Positions 11,980 through 24,781 of a DNA stretch of 64,000 nt are shown here, one piece after another. The position numbers and the translations under genes are program-made. The stretch is taken from assembly GCF_002443255.2 (NCBI RefSeq), contig NW_019211456.1, positions 1,110,858-1,174,857 of the forward strand, written 5' to 3'. Numbering within the stretch: the first letter of the stretch is position 1; each line of letters opens with the position of its first letter. The notes below the pieces were generated by a model. The model had not been told where the DNA came from. It was given only the letters and a program-made list of their open reading frames with translations, and ran no database searches. This DNA is from Varroa destructor. Lineage: Eukaryota > Arthropoda > Arachnida > Mesostigmata > Varroidae.

Positions 11980-13004
11980 TTTAAAATTAACTGATCCTAA
12001 AGTGAGTCAAGATAACAGTACAATTTGTCGCCCCCGGGATATCTATGGCACAGGGTGCACTAACTGGTGATATTATTTGCCAACCTCCTATACCAAATTT
12101 CACAAACTTCCTAGCGTTTGACGAAATGACACAAAATCGGAAATGATCGTACAAAACACGATCATGAAGACATTTGCATAACTGCTTCAGGTAGTTTGTT
12201 TACATCAGTTGGGTGACCGGCAGTTTGATTATACTTGAAAGCGAAAGCTCTCTCTCCACTTTGAGAGGAACGAAAGAACCCGTAGCAGTTCTTCAGTTTC
12301 TGCAAACGACCACTTTTTTTCGGATTTTTATTAGCTAACATTACATTTTGTACGGCGATGACCAGTTGTGACGGATCGCATCAGATATATTCCGAATCTG
12401 TGGCGATTTAGACCAAATTAACAGTCTTTGCAGAACACGCGCCGCAGCTACATCCAATCGCTACTCAATTGGAAACAAACAACATGCGCGCCAAGGCGGT
12501 GCTTTGCCCCAATTCAATTGTGAAGCTACCCAAATGATCGCAAACGAAATGCAGATAGCACTTAATTGATTGCTGTATGTGTAGTGGATAAAAAGGTCTC
12601 CCTTGTTAAAGTAGTCCAGCATTGACTATACTAAAAAAAGTACGTGTCATTGAACTATGAACTTCAGAATAATAGCAAGTGACAAACAAGGGGAGGCCGG
12701 TACTATTGCTTATTATCGATTTGAAACCGTTTTACATTAGACTTCGTCGGACAAGCTTCCTGTGTCTTAGTAGTGCATAGATGTGGTGCTCTGATATTAG
12801 CTAGGTGAATATTACATTGTGATCTGACTGCGGTGTTGAGGTCAGAATATATATTTAGCACGCCCAAAAAAGGTACTTCCAATATAATAAAGCTTGCCTA
12901 CGTTTTGTTGTGTAGTTGAATCTATTTATGTGGTGTGTTTTTTTTAGGTAAGCACGACATTTGCTAGCTATTTTAGCTTAACGGATCCGAAAGGACAAAG
13001 CGTC
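11980..13004. promoter_or_regulatory. shared upstream region of divergent WBP11 and ARP6, candidate bidirectional promoter
   Basis: The start codons of WBP11 (-) and ARP6 (+) lie about 1.0 kb apart and face away from each other. No canonical TATA box is obvious next to either start. A CACTTTAG acceptor-like site lies just upstream of the WBP11 ATG on -, and a T-tract AG lies 57 bases upstream of the ARP6 ATG. Either gene may therefore have a 5' UTR intron. Sharing of promoter elements is inference from layout. Confidence 0.5.
12939..12953 (+). promoter_or_regulatory. T-tract AG|GTAAGC site, 5' UTR acceptor or recursive splice site
   Basis: A run of eight T ends in AG and is followed at once by GTAAGC, so an acceptor and a strong donor share one junction at 12947/12948. 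It may be the acceptor of a 5' UTR intron of ARP6. The same shape is the signature of zero-length (ratchet) splicing. A second acceptor-like site (GCTATTTTAG) lies close downstream at 12966-12975. Confidence 0.45.
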
Positions 13005-16000
13005 ATGGCAGCCGAGCATATGTTCATAATGGACAACGGGGCCAACTCCCTGAAGGTCGGCTATGCCACTGATAACCAACCACGGCTAATACCGAACGCA
13101 ATCACGAAGGCGAAATCTGAAACCCGGAGGCGATTCATCGGCGACCAGGTAACGTTCTTTAAACTGTCAATTGTATAAAGCAGGATCAGTACTACTGATC
13201 CACGTGGTGTTTGGATTAATTCAACTGGTAGACGAGCTACATGACAGAATTTAACATGTCAAATAGATAACTAGTTTGCGCTATAACTGTGACCGAAAGC
13301 TTTCAACATATAAATAAACTTTTCATCTAATTCATGTGGTGTCTACAACTAGTCGAATAATTTTTTATGCAGCTCTCAACTAAAGGCCATTACTACTAAA
13401 TATATTACCGCCCTGCAGTCACAAACAGATCTTCATCATCAAGATTAGAATTAAAGTGGCTTAATAGAAATCATCGGATCAACTTATCGGATCTTTTCCA
13501 GGTCGAAGACTGTAAAGATATGTCACAGCTGTACTATATTTTGTGCCACGAAAGAGGCTACCTCGTTAATTGGGAAGTTCAAAAGCAGGTAAATCAACGA
13601 GTGCACCTTTGTAAACGGAAGCTGGTTTCCACTGTAAAAAGTAAATGGGATCGATCAAGATATCATGGTTGGGGGTGGATAAGTAGGTCTAAGTCGTATA
13701 TTTTAACAAAGTTGCCTGACGATGCATTACTGCCTATCTATTTGGATAACAACTGAAATCGTCGTGTATATTGTAGCATCAAAAAATGTAGACAAATCGA
13801 TAAGTATTATTGAAAGAACTCAAGACGAACAAAATGTGATTTAATCAAACGTTATTCAATAAAGTTAGTAAATTAACAAACCATCAAACAATATTGATAA
13901 AACATTAATATAAATACAAATATTAAGATAAATAAAAAAACAATATTGGTAAAACGTGAGTTAAATGTAAGAGAAAAGGTTCATAAGCATTGCTGTACAT
14001 TTTATTAACAGGTTTGGGACTATGTGTTCAGCTCAGAATGCCTTGGTGTAGATTTTTCGTCGACAGGTCTTATCCTGACCGAGCCTTATTTCGACTTCTG
14101 CTCAATTCAGGAGAACTTGACAGAAATCTTCTTCGAGGACTACGGTGTTCAATCTCTATGTGTTATTAATCCTAGTTCCCTTGTTGCATATAAATACCAC
14201 CAAGTAAGTGACGTAGTTGAATATAGTTTTTTTTCCAAAAAATACAACAATTCACAGAAAATAATAGAAATATTATATTGACTATAAGAAGTTCTGCGTT
14301 CTAAGATTAGATGCCTCGTCTGTCCTACATAGCAAATTCTCAAATGAGCTATATGGGTAACGTTCATAAGAGCGTAATAAAAACAAGTATTACGAACTTT
14401 TGATGACGGTTTTTTTAAATTAATCAGAATAAAAGAGTGGTTACGGATTTCTTGAATCGAGTTCTTCTGATCGAAAAAACTCACTTATCGATTCGTTTAG
14501 AGATATTGACCGTCAGCGATAGATTAGTGCCAGTGCAATATGCCAGTGATGCTTTTTCGGAAGATTAAGGCTTTCTTGTTGAATTCATTTCCTTTTTCCG
14601 TCATCCCAGCAAACTCTGAACAAACAGATAGAAAATTAACTGGCTCACTTTTGCTTTTATTTGCTACAGGAGAATCCATCGGCATTGTGCAGTCTGGTGT
14701 TGGATTCCGGTTACTCTTTTAGCCATGTGGTACCGTATGTAAAGGGACGTCGCGTGAAGGAGGGAATTCGTAGGATCAATGTCGGAGGCAAGAAACTTAC
14801 AAACTATTTGAAGGATGTTATTTCATTTCGGCAACTTAACGTCATGGATGAAACTTACGTCATTAATCAGGTAATTAATCCAGTTCTTTGAAGACGTGTT
14901 TGTGAGAATCCGTTGAGGGTTTTGTTGGTCAACAACGTCCTACGCATGTAAACATATAAAAAAAAACAGTTAAAAGATTAACTGATGTTACAGCTTTTCA
15001 GCTAAACGCTTGCAGAATCTAAAGTTAGTTGACAAACATTTTAGGTAAAGGAAGATGTATGTTTCGTCTCTCAGAATTACCGCTCTGATATGGACATAGC
15101 CCGAAAGTGTCTGCCGGATAATGTAATTTGGCGTGACTATGTCCTGCCTGATTACACGTCGATTAAACGTGGCTTTGTTAGACCAAAGGAACAAACCAAT
15201 GGGCGCGCAACGGATACCGAACAGATTGTACGAATGAACCTGGAGCGGTTTCAAGTAAGCGAGCCATTATGAAGAAGAGTCGATTTCAGTTGCACTCAAC
15301 TAATGCATAGTATATCCGCTCCTACACAGCTGAATGTGTATATAGTAATAAACACTGTAAAAGTTAATTCAAGTCGGGGTTTGAGTATCTGCTAGACTAT
15401 TAAATGCACTCTCTGCTTGCTCGTCTCAATATATGTGGGTACTAGAAGAAAATTGACTTTTTGAAGTTTCAAGTTTGAATTGAAATTGATTGATCTATAT
15501 CAAGTAGATACTGGTACTAAGCGGTTCACTCTTCACCTTACAAGACTGCAGCCGAATTTCCTGAAAAACAAAGTATTTTGTCTGAAAAAAGCTGACCTGA
15601 TATCAAACGATTTTTGACCAAAAATTAAAATAAAAGGAAATATTCTGTATATGATTGTGCTCAATTACTTTATTTATGTCACCGTTTTTCCGTAGGTCCC
15701 AGAACTGCTCTTTCACCCATCTGATGTTGGTATTGATCAAATGGGAATCTGTGAAGCAATGACGCACGCTGTCAAGTCATTGCCCAAGGACGTACGTATA
15801 TACCATGCTAAAGTAATGTGTTATAATCCATCATGCAATGTTTTATTTTATAAAACATCATAATTGCTAGCTTGTTTTTTTCAAATACACTCACACCGTT
15901 GTACTATGACGGGAGGGCGAGTACATTTAGCGTCCTAACTTGATACATGATAATGATTGATGATTGATAATGTGCATTTTCCACATTTTAGGTGCACCCG

Positions 16001-16264
16001 CATATGTACTCAAATATTCTCCTAACTGGTGGCAATGCACTTTTTCCGGGATTTCGCGAACGAGTCGCTAGTGACCTGCGGAGCCTCGTTCCAGAGCTCT
16101 ACGACATTCATGTTAAACTGGACGACCCAGTTAATGCGGCATGGCATGGCGGAAAATTGTTGGCTAACAATAAAGATGATCTTGCTAAAAAGACGCTTAC
16201 CAAACAGCAATATGGCGAGCAAGGCATTGCCTTCTGTGTAGATTTCTACAATTTGCTACACTAA
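13005..16264 (+). CDS. ACTR6: ARP6 / ACTR6, nuclear actin-related protein 6, complete, seven coding exons
   Basis: ARP6 is a nuclear subunit of the SWR1/SRCAP remodeller, which places histone H2A.Z in nucleosomes; fly ARP6 also associates with HP1 heterochromatin. Coding exons: 13005-13148, 13502-13588, 14012-14203, 14670-14870, 15045-15254, 15696-15791, 15992-16264 (stop TAA). All six introns are phase 0 and short (174-466 bases). The product is 400 residues, close to the usual length. Visible motifs are the first phosphate loop MDNGANSLKVGY (9-20), GYLVNWEVQKQ (67-77), LTEPYFDF, the second phosphate loop LDSGYSFSHVVP (152-163), INVGGKKLTNYLKD (177-190), VMDETYVINQ, VLPDYTSIKRGF and LTGGNALFPGFRERV (321-335). 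The first in-frame ATG after a stop-free leader was chosen; a second ATG five codons on (HMFIMDNG) is also possible. Both have a purine at -3. No AATAAA lies close downstream. Confidence 0.97.
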
Positions 16265-17873
16265 TACCGTTAATCTATTAACATATCATGTAAATACAAT
16301 TCTATTCTATACATTTGAGACAGAGCATTGGGTTCGTTGAACCAGTGTGCTTATGATATAAGGTTTTATTCAACAAATGTCTTATGAAAAACACTTTCGA
16401 AAAATTTGAGCGAACTCTTGTGCAATGCTATTGTCATCTCTGTAAGATCATCGTTCTTTACATAATCACATAAACTAGGCGATACTCATCTAGTACATTC
16501 TATATATATATATATATTTACATAAATATATCCGTACAGGGTGTACGAAACGTTATACAATCTTTCTAGAATCTGAGCGAAGGTAACATGCAGAAGAATC
16601 CTAAATATTATTATCCAAAAATATGTATCTAAAAGCTAGTATGTTTTAAAATAAGAAAAGGGGATATTAAGTTGAAAATCCCTCAGAGAATAGTAGATAC
16701 CGCCTAAAATATCATGTGCGGTTCAGCGTTCGCAGAAATAACCATGTATGAATTTTTTCTCTACATTTTTTGTGATATTGAGGTACAATCTAAAGATAAT
16801 TGTACTCTTAAAGGCGTCGAGCATCAATTAGCGTAACAGAGGACTGTTAAAATTTACAAGTGCTCTTTACTTCCAACGCGTTTGTTACATAATCTATTAC
16901 GTCAATATCCCCATGTGCTAAAGCTTACCTAGACAAAAGGCACAGCATGCAGCCGCTTTCTGCAAGATACTTATTCAGGCTGCTTATGATTCAATTGGGT
17001 GGGAAGAATTTAATCTTTGCCTGACTATGTCGGTAGCTTTAATTTTAAAATATTTGGTTTATTTATGATCAGTGTAACTAAGGTTTCTGAGCTGTATGTT
17101 AAGATATCTCATTTAAATATATATAAACACCAACAGAAGTTGATATAAGTAGCTGAGCAAGGTGTAGTTATGAATATGTTAAAATACATCTAAGTCTCTG
17201 AGTGGAAGCTTCTTTCCATAGTGATTGTAAACAATGGGCGAAAGAATTATCGATACACGCACGTATTTCAGAGAGACAAATGTAGGATATTTGTAATGAA
17301 GAGCTTAAGCAAAAAGTGTTCGTCAGGATTATTTAAATATCTACGTAGTATTTTTTATTTAGTTTGTTTTTGAAAATTTAAGGTTACATTTAAAGTATTC
17401 ATAGCATACAATATTTATAGAGTACGTCGTCGTGCAGAGATACTGAGTGGTTTAAAGAAGAAATAGTCATGTGAAATTTTATAAATTTTGCCTTTACAAG
17501 GTATTTACAAACAATATTTACCAATTGTATTAGGGGGTCGATGTTACTAGATCGTTGTACTAAGAGCTCTACATGCGTAGAGCTATTGATACGGCAGCTG
17601 GGACCCCATATATGTGTTACTAATTCTTCGAAAATTTCCTTTTCTGCATTCTTATCCGTTCCTGTACAATAAACTCCCTATATCGTAGATTATTTTATTA
17701 CCTCGCTGAGTACAGTGAATCGCGCGTGACAGGAAATGACTTGAGAAGCTTCAAGAAGCTCACAATCGTTTTCTAAGCACTTTCATATAATGGTGGTGTC
17801 CATCAGGGGAAAAGGCGAAAGAGTACCTGATGCGCCGGTAGCGAGCTTCGACTGCTGGAGGCTTACCATTGAC
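16265..17873. other. AT-rich 3' flank of ARP6, no gene seen
   Basis: Short TA runs near 16501-16517 and weak poly(A) variants (AATACA near 16297, AATATA near 16526). One mobile-element-end-like motif is listed separately. No other coding or element signature. Confidence 0.6.
16536..16560 (+). repeat. CAGGGTGT-type motif resembling a transposon terminal repeat
   Basis: ACAGGGTGTACGAAACG resembles the ends of some DNA transposons of the Tc1/mariner type. A similar string, ACAGGGTGTGTCGTATCC, lies at 44276. Neither copy has a visible partner end or transposase frame, so these could be solo ends or chance. Confidence 0.25.
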
Positions 17874-18090
17874 CAGCCGGCGGGGGATGTATGTAGTCAC
17901 AGCCGGCCGAAACCGGAAATACATGTATTGTGTAATTTATATACCTATTTCATTCGTCCATGCTACCGAACAGAATGTCTTTATCCCGCGCTCAGTCTTT
18001 CATGAGATTCTGTAGATTGGCGGCGACAGGTGCCGCCGTGAACTCCGTAAACGATAGGCTAACCGTGTGACTTACTTCTCGACGTTTCAT

Positions 18091-18399
18091 TTAGGCTTGA
18101 ACGTGGACAGCAGCTTCCGGAACGTGTAGGGCTGCATGCGAGGCATAGGAAGACGGGCTCACTAAACCGGAGCGTTCTGCACAAGAAAGTTTCTTTCTTC
18201 GGAAGCCCGCCTCCATTAACGAAACCGGGCATGGGCCTCTATCCGTAGCTTGGATACCAAACGATCGGGCTAAGGCTAACCGCGACTTCAGTAACTCTTC
18301 TAACAGCAAGGCCTTAAACCCGTGGAGTAGTTCGAATAGTGTCACGCCTAGGACCTCGCTGACCATATTATTCACTATAAAAACGACTGTCGGGACCAT
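18091..18399 (-). pseudogene. gypsy-type integrase C-terminal relic
   Basis: LGVTLFELLHG (18319-18351) matches the short block that follows the integrase core in Ty3/gypsy elements. A leucine- and lysine-rich stretch follows. It lies downstream of the reverse transcriptase relic on the same strand, at the expected side. The core with its catalytic acidic residues is not recognisable. Confidence 0.45.
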
Positions 18400-19284
18400 C
18401 GTGCAGACAGGGAAGCCGGTGATTATAGCAAATTCTTAGACGCGCCGTAATCGTGCCGTACATCTACTCTATTACGACGGTTCTTAAACGGCGGATATTG
18501 GAACGTGCCAAAAATTGAAGTCGGTCCTAAAAGTAGATGGCCTTGTATTTTAAGACCACCTCCATGGACCCATGCTAATTCTAAAGGGCGGTGAGAGTTT
18601 TTACCGGGGCCCGGGCTGTCAATCGGTGGGCACGAAAAAAATGAACGAAACGCGTGCAATACTCTCTACTCAATAGCACCGGTTTTATAGCCTCAGGGAG
18701 TCAGTCTTTGTTAAATCCAAATGGTCTTGTGACAGAGCGAATAAAGTTGACGTCGTCGATCACGGGAAGATCGGCCAGATGCTTCGCGACCAGAAGTGGT
18801 ATTGTCTGACTACCCGTAATAGAAATCGAACCATTCTGTTGAGCATAATCACCACCGCAAATCCATGCGGGTTCGTCAGATAACGCACCGTAACTTATCA
18901 GCCTTTTCAGGAGTATTACTATAGTCGCTACAGGACAACTACGGGTTGTCGTGCTACTTCAAGACTGCACATTGAAGTCGTATTCCAACATCTCCTAGAC
19001 CCACTGAATTCGCTTGGTATAAGTCCCTCTTGCTCTACAAATACTTCAGCATGCTACTGCGACCTGATATGATGAACCGCTCTCCATACAGATATTGGTG
19101 AAGTTCCCTTATCGTCTAAACAACACCCAAGCACACTGTCTCCGACGGCTGCACTTCTCTTTTAATCGAAAATGTTTATTCGCCTAGGCTAGCACGCGCT
19201 CTACGTCCACGCCAAATTGGACTAGCACCCCTGCTGATGTTGGCACTATGTTTCGATAGGTAACTTTTCCCAGAAGTGTTATAT

Positions 19285-19625
19285 AATTCACTTGTTAGGG
19301 CCCCTTTGAAAGCAAAAAAATGCTCTCTGATGAGGCGCAGAAAAGGCGGACGCTTTAAACAAATTGTATAGCGGTTAGGTAACCTTGGCAAGATCTCGGG
19401 ACGACTCGACGGTAGTAAAAGACCACGACCAGGAAGTTCTGTAATCACCACAAGTTTCTCTGGGTTAAAAGAGAGCCTGGAAAATTCAACGATCGAGATA
19501 TACGACCTCCTACATAACGAACAAGCACTGCCGGCGTTAACGACAGAAATTACATCTAAAAAACGGTATGGATGTCTCTTGAACCCCTGAATTTACGATG
19601 ACATCAACGAGATGTACAAAAACCA
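19285..19625 (-). pseudogene. gypsy-type reverse transcriptase / RNase H junction relic
   Basis: At 19585-19617 the - strand reads VHLVDVIVNSG where the family has its paired-aspartate box; one of the two aspartates is lost. About 120 bases on, FNPEKL (19452-19469) matches the conserved block after that box. Further on, FFAFKGALTSE (19288-19325) matches the start of the RNase H connection. A stop lies four codons upstream of VHLVD, and the pieces need frame changes to join. The assignment rests on motif order, not alignment. Confidence 0.6.
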
Positions 19626-22184
19626 GCTAGTACTGCAATTTACTTAGTAGGCCTCCATTAGCCGCTGAAATGTCACCTGTACAGTAATCAGTTCATAAGG
19701 CATCCGCTTGAGTTGACCTAGACTGTGTGAGATACAAAATGCGCCACGTCGATAAGGCTTCAAGGGTCAAACCACCTGTTCAGGTAGCCGTCTGCCGCCA
19801 AACCTGTAATCTACCTCAGCCATTTTATCAAATGGTTCCCGTTAAAAACAAAGACTCCGGACATATTAGCTTGCTGCAGACTGTTCATCAAGCGGTGAAT
19901 TAAGCCGTTCGCATTCGCTTAGATCCTACCGCTGCCACTGTATTTGTCACAGTAAAAAGGTTAGACAGATGGAAACTGGCAAATAACAGGCCGGCGAAAG
20001 GGTATCTTATAAATACGTTTGGCGGACCGGAAGTACATTTATTGCAATCACATAATTTATACGTCCGTTACATCGGAAATAACTTTATACGTATCCAGAA
20101 GTTTCTTGTTCCGATACCACATGTTGCCAATCGTATTTTAATCAAACAATGAGAATCAAACAAGGAAAAACAGAAGCAATGTTTATACCTGTATGCGAAC
20201 TACGTGACAATAATTATTTCTGTTTAATTTTGGTGACGCAATAAATACATAACATTATTTGTTCTCTTTGTCATAGTAGAGATTGCTGAAAGCGATACAC
20301 AAATATCTTTTGTGCATGTGCTTGAGAAGCCTTCCTATCATTGCTTTGCTCTGCGCTTCTCGCTATATTCGCATAGGTTATAATCCACATCACGCAACAA
20401 CTAGTGAACCGTATACACAAGTCAGGTCTATTAATAATAAACGTATGTCCATTTTTCCGGTACAAGATTTCACACATGATTTTCGTGTGTAAAACTGATC
20501 GATGTGGTTACCGTTAAGTCACGGATGCAGTTGGCTGAGATTAGTTAGTTACCGTCAATTTTTTAACTATTTATCGGATTGTTGTACCAGAAGCGCAATG
20601 CTGTACAGTTACGAAGCGAGAAATTCAAGTCTAGTGCAGTTGTCTATTTGAACAATCGATTTAGGGAAATATACATTTTTTGGCTGTCTTCCATCGTACA
20701 TTTTTCTATAATCTGCATATACTATAGTTAGGGATCTAGACACTTGAGAGATGACTCTGTTTAGGATGTAGGTAACTGATCCTAAGGCAGTGCGCTACTG
20801 ATAATTATTGAATGAACTTCTTGGATCGCCCTAGATCACGTCACAAATGAGCCAGGGGTTTCAGGAAAAACAGATGCATCTTCTAACATGCGGAAAATCT
20901 ATGGCAAAAAAAATCCGTGCGGGCTCCAAAGTCAAATGCTGCCATTCAGTTATGCATTATGAACGACTCATCTCTTTCGATGAAGACCTTTAATGTAGAA
21001 GTGGTACATTACAGCACCGGTGGCACTTAATAGAATACAGTATTTAGTGAGTGTACAATGCTTTCAGATGCACCTTATACATCATAAAAGCCGGATAAAT
21101 GCTTTTTGAGTACAATAAAACCAAAATGCTTTATTTCTGTTGCTAATTTTGTATGAAATGAAACAGTATATTGCCCATGATTTTTCTCTGGCTTTATATT
21201 CTTAATACAAAAATGAACTACAGAAATAACCTCTGATTTGCTGACAATCCAGAGGATGTGCCCAGCCCATAGAAATCAGTGCAGGGCTGGCGGCTTCAGA
21301 GTGAAAACATGGTCTGGGATGGGCACACATGGCCGTTAAATAGCCCAGCTTTAAAGGTTACCGGGTATGAAAGGTTATTAAGTGCTCCAATTCACGCTTT
21401 CTCGAACACAAGTAACGATCTATTTACTATACCAGGTCTATTGTTCGGATTCTGTTATTGGATTGAATTCGATATACATTCTATAAAAAATTCGAAATAT
21501 TTTTACAATATAACCTACTGTATGTAATCCTTACCGTTTGCATAAATATGTTCTAAGTTCTTTTAACGTTGCAGTCAGTATTAAAATACTACTGAGAGGT
21601 ACCATTTTTCCTTGTATTACTAGCACTTTTGTTCGTCTAATTGTTTTCAATTAAATTTTGGTCTGTCTTGTGCGTGAGGCTTGCCACACTCTTTCTCTGA
21701 CAAATAATGTTTTTCTCCTGCTGCGAATTGTGGTGCTTTAAACGTTTATCTAATCTAGTGTCTAGTAAATAAGTATTTATATATATATATATATAATTGT
21801 ATCTTCTCCTGTTGAGTTTGATATTGTCACGCCCGTTAACTATTAAGTCCGGAATGGAAATCGGAACGTGGGGTATGATCACACCTATTAGATGCGTTAG
21901 GAGATGCTGCATACCGTAATTCAGTAGTAACTTTTCGAACTCTATATATAAGTTATATGAACAAACCATATATATCTAACACTGTTTAACTAAGATACCA
22001 TTTCTGTATGGCAAGATCCTCTATATAACCGTTATCTATTTATACGTTGTAAATAGTACTTTGTTACTATTGACTCTTTTCTCTAATGTCACATAACTTA
22101 GTTTCATGTAACCATCTATTGGCCAGCCACATAGTATGACTTAGACACAACATTCTCAAATTTGTGTCTGTCGACCAGCCCAAC

Positions 22185-22214
22185 AGAGCGATCACCCGCT
22201 AGAGTGATCGCTCT
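22185..22214. repeat. 11-bp perfect hairpin
   Basis: AGAGCGATCAC (22185-22195) pairs exactly with GTGATCGCTCT (22204-22214) around an 8-base loop. It is GC-richer than its surroundings. Confidence 0.85.
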
Positions 22215-24216
22215 AAGTTAAATTTTAAGTAGATGGAAGTCTATGTGTATATGTGCGACGCAGTCCACTGGATAACTATTTTTCCCTGGAGGGTACAGCA
22301 GAGTGTCTTTCATTCATGGAGTATAATGCTAACTTGAGAAAATTGACGAAACAAAATAACTGTAACCGGCTAGCTGCAAGAGAACTACGGACTTGATGCT
22401 GCAAAGCCTCAGGGCAATGACGATCGGTCAAAGGTGTACATCTGCAATCAAATTCCCTTCTATTAGGACAGGCTGACAAAGTGTCTGCGAAAGAGTAATG
22501 GCTAGGTCCGGCGATGGGGCAATTGATGGTGTTTACGTTTGGCTGGGTGCACTCCAGAAGTCCGTTGAGTATTTGCTCTAGCTTCGCATAGATAATATTA
22601 TAGTTTTAACTTTAGCTTTTCATGGCTTTCTTCGTCTTCCTTTCCAAAGTACTAACCTTGAGCTGAGTCCGCTATGTAAAGTTGGTGGTTCCGTTTACTG
22701 AATATAAAACTCTATTTGCATACTCTGTTGAGATACAGAATGCTTTTATTTTATTAGAGCACGATCACTAATAGTAGCTACTTTGGCTTGTTTAATTATT
22801 GAAGGCCCTCACCTCCATCAGGAGGTCATAGCATTCAATTCACCGAATATGACACCATGTATATAAAATTTAAAACGGCTGGTGTTCTATGTAGGACCAT
22901 AAAACACGCAAATTCAATATTTGACAATGGACTTTATTTATTTGTCTTCTTATATCTTTATCTTCTAGCTTATTTTTTTCCTGCCACCATCTAATAAATG
23001 GGTGATTTTGTTATTTTTAAATCAGCTATATGCCGTTTGAGAAAGATTTATCTTTCTCTGTGAGTTTAGCCACTTGTTGATACTTTAAAAAAAACTGCTT
23101 CCTAGTTTATTACCGTCGCATTGCGCCCGCTGGTTACTTCAGCAGATTTTGTCGCCCGTCTTTGTCGACTATTCATCCTCCAAACCTCTATACTCAGATC
23201 GATTTCCTTGCACTACAGGAACGAAGATTACCTGTTCTACATAAAGACTGAATAGAAGATACTGATCGAAACATTCACACTTTTTATAAGCTAGAACTAA
23301 AGTAGTTTGAAGTTACGTCTCTAAATAACATTATTGATGTATAAATCTGAAATGTACTGCTTGAACTGAGAGATTACTTAATTGATTTACGTTTCCACCG
23401 GTTCTTCAATACGCTTACGAGCTTTATGTAACACACTGGGCAAGGTTCATCAAGCTGAATTAAGCAGTAACATCTCTTGCAATGATTATTATTCGTTGCA
23501 GCAAAAAGCGTTAGATTTAAATGTATCTTCCATCCACAAAAAAGTTTGAACTTTCTTCATGAACACTACCGTTCTATTTTGGAATGATATGTTCAGTGTG
23601 TTCGATAACTGAAAATATACAGTTATCGATAATAGCATAGACATTACTTTCGTGGATAGCCCTCTCTATTCACGGCCATATAGTTTCGTTAAATGTCGGT
23701 ATTACTGCTAGTCGAATGATAGGAGTTAGTAAGATTGGGCTCTCATTAGTAGTTACAAATAAAGCCCTTCAGAGTGATTTACCCATTGCCTCTGCACAAA
23801 CTGGAATTATTAGTTATTGAGTTTAGGATTAAATTTATGCCCAAAGCCTTTAGCTTAGTTAGTACTTAAAAGCTTAGCGTGGTAACTACCTTTGTCCCGA
23901 GTTAGAATTTCTATAGCATTATTGTTTGTGGTTAAGGCCTATACAGCGTTTTCTCGTAGTCTCGAAGTAGCGCTAAGGGAGCGAATAAATAAATGTAGAT
24001 GATAATAAACACGAGGTGTACGCAGATGATATAAAGATTTAATTAGAAATTAGAACATAAGAAGACGGTTTAAAAGTGCAAAAAAATTAGTTGCGTTTTT
24101 AAGTAGCGTAAGCTGAATCAATGGCTATTTTCGATTTCTAAATGTGAAATACAAAAAACTATCGTGTGTTACCCCAATGGCCAAAAAATGAACGAAAAAA
24201 AACAACGAGCACTTAC

Positions 24217-24362
24217 CTAATTGCAATAATGTAAGGTGTTTCATACGCATCAAATATTGCACACAGATACTGTTTTCAATGTTTAGCCATGTAAACATAT
24301 TTCCTTTTATAAATTTATCTTTCATGCATAATAAACATTTGCTATTGAATGATTTATATCGT
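24217..24362 (-). CDS. possible internal exon, unknown product
   Basis: On - the sequence TTTCCTGCAG is a good acceptor and AG|GTAAGTG is a strong donor, 146 bases apart. One frame is open between them for 48 codons and includes a CLLCMKD segment. I recognise no family and find no partner exon. In AT-rich DNA such pairs arise by chance, so this is a weak candidate only. Confidence 0.15.
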
Positions 24363-24522
24363 CTGCAGGAAACCATATACTTACTACAAAACAAAATACC
24401 ATTTATCGCAGTAAAAGCTTTGCTGTTATCATCCGAAAGACTTAAAAGAGTATTTTTAAAATTTAATTTTTAATAGCCATCCAGTCAGTCAATCAATTAC
24501 AATTATTGTGCCTTTGGCTAGG

Positions 24523-24554
24523 CGTCGTTTTATGAAAAATTATATAAAACGACG
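24523..24554. repeat. 11-bp perfect hairpin
   Basis: CGTCGTTTTAT (24523-24533) pairs exactly with ATAAAACGACG (24544-24554) around a 10-base AT loop. It lies about 230 bases left of the larger palindrome at 24782. Confidence 0.8.
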
Positions 24555-24781
24555 TGAATAATAGTATGAGGAATCATTCATTTAAGTGATAATCTTTTCG
24601 TTAGGTATATTGGTGTCTATCCTCATACTTCATATAATTTGTATAGTATGTCTTGCCTCCCTATCAGCAAGAAAGTCCGAAACAGGAGACAAATATAATC
24701 CGTTATCGAAAGTCGCACTTATAAACTTACTTGATTTAAAAAATTTCTATCAAACGGACATACTAGAAACCCCATGTCTTG

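Larger units (their letters stand above)
17874..20075 (-). mobile_element. decayed Ty3/gypsy-like LTR retrotransposon
   Basis: The internal frames on - keep recognisable but broken pol pieces: reverse transcriptase, the RNase H junction and the tail after the integrase core, in the order expected for Ty3/gypsy. Two direct repeats flank the pol relics. Bases 17874-17930 and 19987-20044 both start with a CAG(G)CCGGCG string and end in ACCGGAA(A/G)TACAT(G/T)TATT, and similarity fades out past TAATTTATA. I read these as LTR remnants. Pol occupies under 2 kb, so the element is internally shortened, with no recognisable gag. Base composition is more even than in the flanks. It is an old endogenous copy and not functional. 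Confidence 0.65.
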
